Of a stretch of DNA of 18,262 bases, positions 13,988 through 18,262 are shown piece after piece. Each line of letters starts with the position of its first letter. Position 1 is the stretch's first letter. A program made the position numbers and the translations under genes. The notes under the pieces are model-generated. The model was not told the DNA's origin and did no database searches. It was given only the letters and a program-made list of their open reading frames with translations. The stretch is from an uncultured Lachnospiraceae bacterium (lineage in GTDB: Bacteria; Bacillota; Clostridia; Lachnospirales; Lachnospiraceae): NCBI GenBank assembly GCA_934338765.1, contig CAKRHL010000026.1:1-18262 (forward strand), in the 5' to 3' direction.

Positions 13988-15276
13988 AAATATGCAGAAA
14001 AAAATATTACAAAATAACATTTACACTGGCGTCTCCGCTGGCGATCGGGGACGGCTCCAACTATACCACAGACAGAGACGTTGTCAGAAATGGAAGGGGA
14101 CTTCCGTATATTCCTGCCAGTGCTGTTGCGGGTGTATCCCGGTCGATATTTCTGGATCAGAAGGATCTGCGGGACACCTACTTTGGAAAGGTTGACATTA
14201 ACGAGAAATCAGACAACAAAACAAAGCCGGAGGCATGGGAAAGCAGGCTGATATTTTATGATGCCAATATGGTCTCAGACGAAGGATATCACATCAGTGT
14301 GCGTGACAGTGTCGCGCTGGATGAATATAAAACGGCCATCGAGGGAGCCAAGTTTGATATGGAAATATTGGAGCCGGGTGTCGTTTTTACCACATACATA
14401 GAGCAGAATTATTATGATGGATCGGAGGAGGACATTGCCGGCAGGATTGCAGATTACTGGCTGGCACAGAAGCTTCATTTTGGCGGAAAAGTGATGCGGG
14501 GATATGGAGCCATCAGGGATGTATCTGTATGGGAGAGAGAATTTTCCTTGGATAAGGATGGGATCGACGGATATCTTTCGTTTGATATGTATGATGATGC
14601 CTGCTGGAAGGATGCCCGAAAGGTGGAATACCGGGATACGGTGGATGACAACATGGCGGTTCTCAGACTTCATATAAAACAGAAGGGTGGTATCTCCATT
14701 CGAAGATATACCACAAGAGTTTCCAAGGAAAAAGAACAGTTTGAACCGGATTCCGAGCAGCTGCTTGTCCGTGTGGGAGAACGGGAGATTCCGGTGATCC
14801 CCGGGACATCCTGGGCGGGGGCATTTAAGCACCGCATGAAGGAGCTGATGCCGGGGTACGACGAGGTTGCGCTTTTTGGATGTGCAGGAGACAAACAAAA
14901 GATCCGTTCCAGGATCCGTTTCGGAGAGACGCAGTTAAATCATGCGACGTCCAAGGAGATGGTACGAAATGCCATCGACAGGTTTTCCGGAGGAGCGACG
15001 GATCAGGCGCTGTTCGCAGAGAGAACTTATTATGGCGGTGACGGGGAGCTGGTGATCGAGGTGCAGAAGGACCGGCTGACACAGGATGTCACAAAGGTGC
15101 TGGCTGCAACGATCTGTGATCTGGATATGGGATTTCTGGCGGTCGGTGGTCTTACGGCGATCGGCCGTGGATTGTTTGAGGTAACGCAGATCGCGATCGA
15201 TGGCGAACCATTGGAGTATGAGAGACAAAATATGTATTCAAGCATTGTCCGTAAGCTGGGAGGTGTTCAGGGATGA
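13984..15276 (+). CDS. Double-Cas7 (Cas7-2x type) RAMP protein
   Basis: 430 residues with two Csm3-like RAMP domains in tandem. Domain 1 (about 1-190) has LAIGDGSNYTTDRDVVRNG (19-37), with D30 in the position of the catalytic aspartate, then GLPYIPASAVAG (39-50), RDSVALD (107-113) and LHFGGKVMRGYGAI (164-177). Domain 2 (about 222-430) has VIPGTSWAGAFKHRM (271-285), the typical IDRFSGGATDQALF motif (331-344) and GGLTAIGRGLFEV (388-400). Domain 2 has no clear aspartate at the usual distance before its PVIPGTS loop, so it may lack cleavage activity. Cas7 subunits line the crRNA and cut target RNA at 6-nt steps. The start ATG 13984 overlaps the upstream stop (ATGA), and the end overlaps csx19 the same way, implying equal, coupled translation. 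Confidence 0.82.
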   Translation: MKICRKKYYKITFTLASPLAIGDGSNYTTDRDVVRNGRGLPYIPASAVAGVSRSIFLDQKDLRDTYFGKVDINEKSDNKTKPEAWESRLIFYDANMVSDEGYHISVRDSVALDEYKTAIEGAKFDMEILEPGVVFTTYIEQNYYDGSEEDIAGRIADYWLAQKLHFGGKVMRGYGAIRDVSVWEREFSLDKDGIDGYLSFDMYDDACWKDARKVEYRDTVDDNMAVLRLHIKQKGGISIRRYTTRVSKEKEQFEPDSEQLLVRVGEREIPVIPGTSWAGAFKHRMKELMPGYDEVALFGCAGDKQKIRSRIRFGETQLNHATSKEMVRNAIDRFSGGATDQALFAERTYYGGDGELVIEVQKDRLTQDVTKVLAATICDLDMGFLAVGGLTAIGRGLFEVTQIAIDGEPLEYERQNMYSSIVRKLGGVQG

Positions 15277-15776
15277 CGACGTTTACAGATTTTTGGGAGA
15301 AATGCCAGGAGATAAAGTCAGGATATATGGTTGCGGCAATGACGGATGCATACCTTGTGGATGTCTGGCCGATGGAGCAATATAAGATTGACGAAGCAAA
15401 GCTGCTGGAAATGCGGGTGTTTAATACAGAGCAGGAGCGGAAGCTGTTCCGAAGCGATATTTCCAGAGAGTTTGTCTGCCGGGAGATCAGGGATACGGCG
15501 GAAAATGATCGGGATTATTCGGATTATTATGACGAATACCAGTATCTGGATATTGATACCAAGAGGTCAGAAAAAAGCTTCCGGGAAGAACGGATGGTTT
15601 ACACGACGGGAGGAGGCAGGTATCATCTGCCGCTTTCTTCCATGGAGGATGTGATGGTTCAGATCCGGATGTATTTTGAACGGTATCCGGAGACCGGTCA
15701 GGCGAGAGTTTTTGACTGGCGCGTGGTAGATTTTGTCAGGGAACAGGAGGTGAAGAAAGATGGAAAGAAACGGTAA
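15273..15776 (+). CDS. csx19: Csx19-like type III-D accessory subunit
   Basis: 167 residues. It resembles Csx19 (TIGR03984 type): AKLLEMRVFNTEQERKLFRSD (near 43-63) corresponds to the family pattern of Arg-Val-Phe-Asn followed by Glu and Arg, then FVCREIRDT, a YLDID strand, and the C-terminal pattern MYFERYPETGQARVFDWRVVDF. Csx19 is found only with type III-D effectors, where it is a structural subunit; it has no known catalytic site. It overlaps the previous gene by 4 nt (ATGA) and the next by 17 nt. Its place among RAMP genes supports the call more than any single motif. Confidence 0.72.
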   Translation: MTTFTDFWEKCQEIKSGYMVAAMTDAYLVDVWPMEQYKIDEAKLLEMRVFNTEQERKLFRSDISREFVCREIRDTAENDRDYSDYYDEYQYLDIDTKRSEKSFREERMVYTTGGGRYHLPLSSMEDVMVQIRMYFERYPETGQARVFDWRVVDFVREQEVKKDGKKR

Positions 15777-17658
15777 AATCAGGTTTGCCTATGAGCGGGG
15801 GCAGACGACTTTTGTAAATCCATATCATTTTGTACGGCTTGATCCGGCCCGTGACAGTAGGATGAAGGACTCCGAGGAACAAAAGGAGCAGTCGTTATCC
15901 GGTGTTTTGCATTGCAGCTTTGAAACCATGACACCATTGGCAGTGCCGGATACGGAAAACAAAAAGGAATATTTGATCGGGGGTGACAGTGGGAAGATAC
16001 ATTACCGGTATCCTTTTTATTCCATTAATAACAGACCGACTGTGCCGGGAAGCTCTGTACGGGGAATGCTTCGAAGTGTTTATGAAAGTCTGACAGATTC
16101 CTGCTTTGTCACCCTGCCGGACGAGGAGCGTATTACGGCAAGAACAGGTTCCCGCAATGCATTTAATCCGGCTGTTTTGCGACTGGAAGCGGGCAATAAA
16201 TGGGTGTTGCATGAAGCAACAAGGTATCGTGTCCCTATAAAAGAAAAGGACGGAAAGTTTCAAGTGGATAAGGATGAAAAGGGAAGATATATCCAAGGCA
16301 ATCATGAGAAATTTCGTTCCGGAGAGAAAGTCGATATCAAGTCAAGATCGGAAGGCGCAAAAGAGATTGTGACCAGTATGAAGCATACAGAGAATGGCAA
16401 CTGCTATGTGTATGTGGGTGAGAATGGTCCCGGAAAGAATTATGAAAGCGTATTTGAGATGGGAAACTCATTAAAAGTGCCAGAGGATGAGATCAAAGAA
16501 TTGATGAATCGACTGGAAAATACGCTGAAGGTGTATCAGAATGAATCCATTAACCGATGTCTCAAGGAAGGGGGACATACCGGATATGCCTATTACGCCG
16601 AAGAGAAAAAAAGAGGTGTGATCTGTGTGTGGTATAAAAAAGAAAAATCTAACGGAAAATACTATTTATCGCTGGCAGCTGTTGGAAGGAAGGCCTATCA
16701 AAATACAGTAAATGATATGATCGGCAAGCACCGTAATCCTTGTCATGACCGGAAGGATATGTGCCCGGCCTGTCGGTTATTTGGTATGGCAAAGGGAGAT
16801 TCCTTTGGCAGCAGGGTGCGGATCACGGACGCTGCGGCGGAGGATGGGTATACTCTGAACGAAAAAGTTGTATTGAAGGAGCTTGGTTCCCCGAGGACCG
16901 GGTATTATCCGTTCTATACAGCTAATGGGCAGGAGGTTGATGGTTCCGACGTAACCATTGCCGGACGAAAGTTTTACTGGCATATCCCTGAGGTCAACCA
17001 TGATTCAGACATCTACACCAGCAAGGAAAAGACGATTAGGAATGCAACGATGGATCTGATAGACCGGGGAGCGACCTTTTGGTTTGATGTTTATTATGAC
17101 GGGGTAACACCGGAGCAACTGCAGGAACTGAAATGGGTGCTGACGCTGCCGGATGAGGATAACAGTCTGATGCATAAGCTTGGACATGGAAAACCTTTGG
17201 GGCTGGGCTCCATCAAGATATCAATTGATTCGGAGTATCGACGTTCCTTTGACGGAGAGGGATATCATGTACAAGGGGTGGAGGAGGAATCGGAATCCTC
17301 TGCAGAGATTCCGCCACGGTTTGACAAGGACACTGTGAAACAGCTCCGGATCCTGTTGGATTATGAGGCGATGAAGGGAAAGAAAGTAACGTACCCTTAT
17401 ATCGAGGTATCTGATGATGTGAGAAATTTGGGGAGAGAAAATGATTTTGCATCTCATCAGTGGTTTACCTCCAATAAAGGTCGCAGTAAATACGACCCGG
17501 CACCGATGACCTTGAAAAAGATTACCCAAGGAAATCCGGAATTACAGGTTTATAAGGCTTCTAAAAAAGAGGATAGCAGGAATCGTTCCAATAGCCAAGG
17601 AAAGAACACAAGAGGTGGATATAAGCCGAATAATCGTAATAATAAAAGAAGATGGTAA
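15760..17658 (+). CDS. Cas7 protein with large insertion (Cas7-insertion type, TIGR03986-like RAMP)
   Basis: 632 residues. The RAMP core begins with GVLHCSFETMTPLAV (48-62) and PTVPGSSVRGMLRSVYESL (93-111), the IPGSSLKG-type loop. Residues 120-320 form an extra domain between the RAMP halves. The core resumes with a four-residue zinc-type cluster C328, H329, C335, C338 in NPCHDRKDMCPACRLFG, then DSFGSRVRITDA (347-358), GSPRTGYYPFY and HKLGHGKPLGLGSIKISID (472-490), the glycine-rich RAMP end. This CPACRLFG signature is characteristic of TIGR03986 proteins. The last 50 residues are Arg/Asn/Gly-rich (NRSNSQGKNTRGGYKPNNR), a probable disordered RNA-binding tail. In Synechocystis III-Dv the matching Cas7-insertion subunit is part of the backbone. 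AGGAGG lies 11 nt before ATG. It is the last gene of the operon. Confidence 0.82.
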   Translation: MERNGKIRFAYERGQTTFVNPYHFVRLDPARDSRMKDSEEQKEQSLSGVLHCSFETMTPLAVPDTENKKEYLIGGDSGKIHYRYPFYSINNRPTVPGSSVRGMLRSVYESLTDSCFVTLPDEERITARTGSRNAFNPAVLRLEAGNKWVLHEATRYRVPIKEKDGKFQVDKDEKGRYIQGNHEKFRSGEKVDIKSRSEGAKEIVTSMKHTENGNCYVYVGENGPGKNYESVFEMGNSLKVPEDEIKELMNRLENTLKVYQNESINRCLKEGGHTGYAYYAEEKKRGVICVWYKKEKSNGKYYLSLAAVGRKAYQNTVNDMIGKHRNPCHDRKDMCPACRLFGMAKGDSFGSRVRITDAAAEDGYTLNEKVVLKELGSPRTGYYPFYTANGQEVDGSDVTIAGRKFYWHIPEVNHDSDIYTSKEKTIRNATMDLIDRGATFWFDVYYDGVTPEQLQELKWVLTLPDEDNSLMHKLGHGKPLGLGSIKISIDSEYRRSFDGEGYHVQGVEEESESSAEIPPRFDKDTVKQLRILLDYEAMKGKKVTYPYIEVSDDVRNLGRENDFASHQWFTSNKGRSKYDPAPMTLKKITQGNPELQVYKASKKEDSRNRSNSQGKNTRGGYKPNNRNNKRRW

Positions 17659-17820
17659 ACTTATGGGAAATATCAGGGTATCGGTCATGTAAAATGAAAA
17701 AATATCAGGCGGAGGGTATTAAGGCACGCCTGATGGTGTGAGAGCAGGTCCGGCAGTGACTGATGAACGGTTGGCCGCCTGCTCGATCACCCCTGAAAAT
17801 ATAAGCACCAACGACACGAG

Positions 17821-17864
17821 AAGTATGGAAGAAGCCCGAGGAAGGGCATTTTGAGTTGAACACG
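17821..17864 (+). repeat. Degenerate CRISPR-repeat-like sequence
   Basis: AGCCCGAGGAAGGGCATT (17833-17850) matches the array repeat core AGCCCGAGACAGGGCATT at 16 of 18 positions, including the whole GCCC/GGGC stem. The left flank (AAGTATGGAAGA) resembles the GAAATGGGGAT of the repeat, and the right flank ends GAACACG where the repeat ends GACACA. It stands alone, 7.4 kb from the nearer end of the array, in the same orientation, immediately before a terminator. Confidence 0.6.
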
Positions 17865-17906
17865 AAAAGATCCGGTGTATTGATATATGTACATTGGATC
17901 TTTTTT
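17865..17906 (+). terminator. Intrinsic terminator after the cas operon and RNA candidate
   Basis: AAAAGATCC (17865-17873) pairs with GGATCTTTT (17896-17904) with an inner TGTA/TACA pairing, followed by TTTTTT (17901-17906). It ends the cas operon transcript or the structured RNA. Confidence 0.85.
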
Positions 17907-17922
17907 ATATCTATAGAGTCTG

Positions 17923-17951
17923 CTGTGAGGCGAGTGTATTGTTAGTATAAA
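17923..17951 (+). promoter_or_regulatory. Weak candidate promoter for the micro-ORF region
   Basis: CTGTGA (17923-17928), a 17-bp spacer and TATAAA (17946-17951). The -35 box matches only 3 of 6 positions. It is the best candidate between the terminator at 17906 and the micro-ORFs. The rest of 17952-18126 is AT-rich with no other gene seen. Confidence 0.3.
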
Positions 17952-18013
17952 AATCTAAATAATTATTAAGAAGATCTCTAAAAATCATTTTTCATATCCG
18001 TATAAGTAAATGC

Positions 18014-18026
18014 AAGGGAGGTGATC
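18014..18026 (+). promoter_or_regulatory. Extended Shine-Dalgarno-like sequence without a start codon
   Basis: AAGGGAGGTGATC includes GGAGGTGATC, a 10-nt perfect complement to the usual 3' end of bacterial 16S rRNA (GATCACCTCC). No ATG, GTG or TTG lies 5-12 nt downstream; an AAG occupies the expected place (18029-18031). It may be a decayed micro-ORF start or a ribosome-binding decoy. Confidence 0.4.
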
Positions 18027-18126
18027 TCAAGGTCCAGACAGACAATCAGGAAACATAATAAAATTTATTTAATCACTAAAAAAGTATTTATTCAGTCGTA
18101 TAGGTAAGTAGAAAGGAGTTGAGGAT

Positions 18127-18165
18127 ATGTTTGAAAAAATCTTGTTGGAAATTATTAAGAAATAA
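18127..18165 (+). CDS. Micro-ORF, 12-residue amphipathic peptide
   Basis: ATG 18127 to TAA 18163-18165 encodes MFEKILLEIIKK. GAAAGGAG (18111-18118) lies 8 nt upstream, an excellent ribosome binding site. Alternating hydrophobic (F, I, L) and charged (E, K) residues would make an amphipathic helix. The next micro-ORF shares the EKIL core and the same kind of upstream sequence, so the pair looks like a duplication. I do not recognise the family. It could be a membrane-active or signalling peptide, a toxin, or a leader peptide. Confidence 0.45.
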   Translation: MFEKILLEIIKK

Positions 18166-18205
18166 TCAGTAATGTATTTATTATATGCAGGAAAGGAGGA
18201 TCAGT

Positions 18206-18253
18206 ATGTTACCATTTATCATTGAGAAAATCCTGGAAAAAATCTTTGAATAA
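18206..18253 (+). CDS. Micro-ORF, 15-residue amphipathic peptide related to the previous one
   Basis: ATG 18206 to TAA 18251-18253 encodes MLPFIIEKILEKIFE. AAGGAGG (18193-18199) lies 6 nt upstream, a near-ideal ribosome binding site. The peptide aligns with the upstream 12-mer through (F/I)EKIL and a C-terminal E/K-rich end, and the DNA upstream of both contains GTATTTATT. The window ends 9 nt later, so more copies or the gene they serve may follow. Two strong ribosome binding sites on two similar tiny frames argue against chance, but translation is unproven. Confidence 0.45.
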   Translation: MLPFIIEKILEKIFE

Positions 18254-18262
18254 TATCAGAAA

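Larger units (their letters stand above)
17700..17906 (+). ncRNA. Candidate structured RNA downstream of the type III operon
   Basis: Three consecutive strong stems and a terminator fill this non-coding stretch. Stem 1: TCAGGCG (17705-17711) with CGCCTGA (17727-17733). Stem 2: GTGA-GAGCAGG (17738-17748) with CCTGCTC-(ga)-TCAC (17778-17790), extended by CGGC/GCCG inside (17751-17754 with 17774-17777). Stem 3: GCCC/GGGC (17834-17847), copying the CRISPR repeat hairpin. Terminator: 17865-17906. I recognise no known family (not tmRNA, SRP or RNase P). It begins about 45 nt after the last cas stop, so it may be the 3' end of the cas mRNA or a separate RNA; no convincing promoter of its own is visible. 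Confidence 0.55.

Noticed and set aside
17756..17798. Possible hammerhead ribozyme (CTGATGA followed by GAAA)
   Set aside because: The sequence between the two motifs does not form the required stem II directly joining them; instead the CTGATGA lies in the loop of a strong different hairpin.
18021..18107. 28-codon frame from GTG 18021
   Set aside because: The GTG is part of the Shine-Dalgarno match itself, so no ribosome binding site remains at usable distance; composition is random-looking and basic.

Overview
The window looks like a chromosomal segment of a gut-type Clostridia bacterium, most likely Lachnospiraceae. I base this on the strong AAAGGAGG ribosome binding sites, occasional TTG starts, a DUF1292 protein, a BspA-type leucine-rich-repeat surface protein with Listeria-Bacteroides repeats, and the codon style. 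No rRNA or tRNA gene was seen. All family assignments come from reading motifs, not from database searches.

Region 1 (1-5293) is a catabolic operon. The end of a cupin-type regulator (1-267) is followed by a control region with a 14-bp palindrome, a TTGACA-N17-TATTTT promoter and a terminator hairpin inside the leader. Then come a class III aminotransferase, a cytidylate-kinase-like protein, an APC amino-acid permease and an iron-dependent alcohol dehydrogenase. Together they suggest uptake of an omega-amino acid (GABA, beta-alanine or taurine type), transamination to an aldehyde and reduction to an alcohol. A long hairpin terminator at 5226-5293 closes the operon.

Region 2 (5310-8632, minus strand) is one large secreted protein. 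It has a signal peptide, a transglutaminase-like Cys-His-Asp domain, BspA leucine-rich repeats, two Listeria-Bacteroides repeats, a Cys-rich segment, a Ser/Thr/Pro linker and an FN3-like C-terminus. Direct repeats lie upstream of its probable promoter.

Region 3 (8633-9386) starts with a 345-bp element that has 15-bp perfect terminal inverted repeats, a 5-bp TATTT target duplication and a long internal hairpin. It looks like a MITE or a structured-RNA element with no transposase. A terminator-like hairpin and a DUF1292 gene follow.

Region 4 (9411-17906) is a compact type III CRISPR-Cas locus. A leader with a good promoter precedes a tiny array: two 38-nt repeats, two 36-nt spacers, and a third repeat cut off at 23 nt and joined directly to an intrinsic terminator. 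A second promoter and a long AT-rich leader precede five tightly packed genes: a small Cas10 (no HD domain, AGDE in place of GGDD), a Cas7-Cas5-Cas11 fusion, a double-Cas7 protein, Csx19, and a Cas7 with a large insertion (TIGR03986-like). This set matches the type III-Dv effector known from the cyanobacterium Synechocystis. No cas1, cas2, cas6, CARF or Csm6-type gene is in the window. The operon is followed by a roughly 200-nt structured RNA candidate that carries a hairpin almost identical to the CRISPR repeat core and ends in its own terminator.

Region 5 (17907-18262) is AT-rich and holds two consecutive micro-ORFs of 12 and 15 residues. Each has a strong ribosome binding site, and both encode related amphipathic peptides. 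An unusually long Shine-Dalgarno match without a start codon lies upstream of them. The window ends inside this array-like region. The combination of a repeat-mimic RNA and tandem micropeptides beside a type III-Dv operon is the best candidate here for something undescribed.
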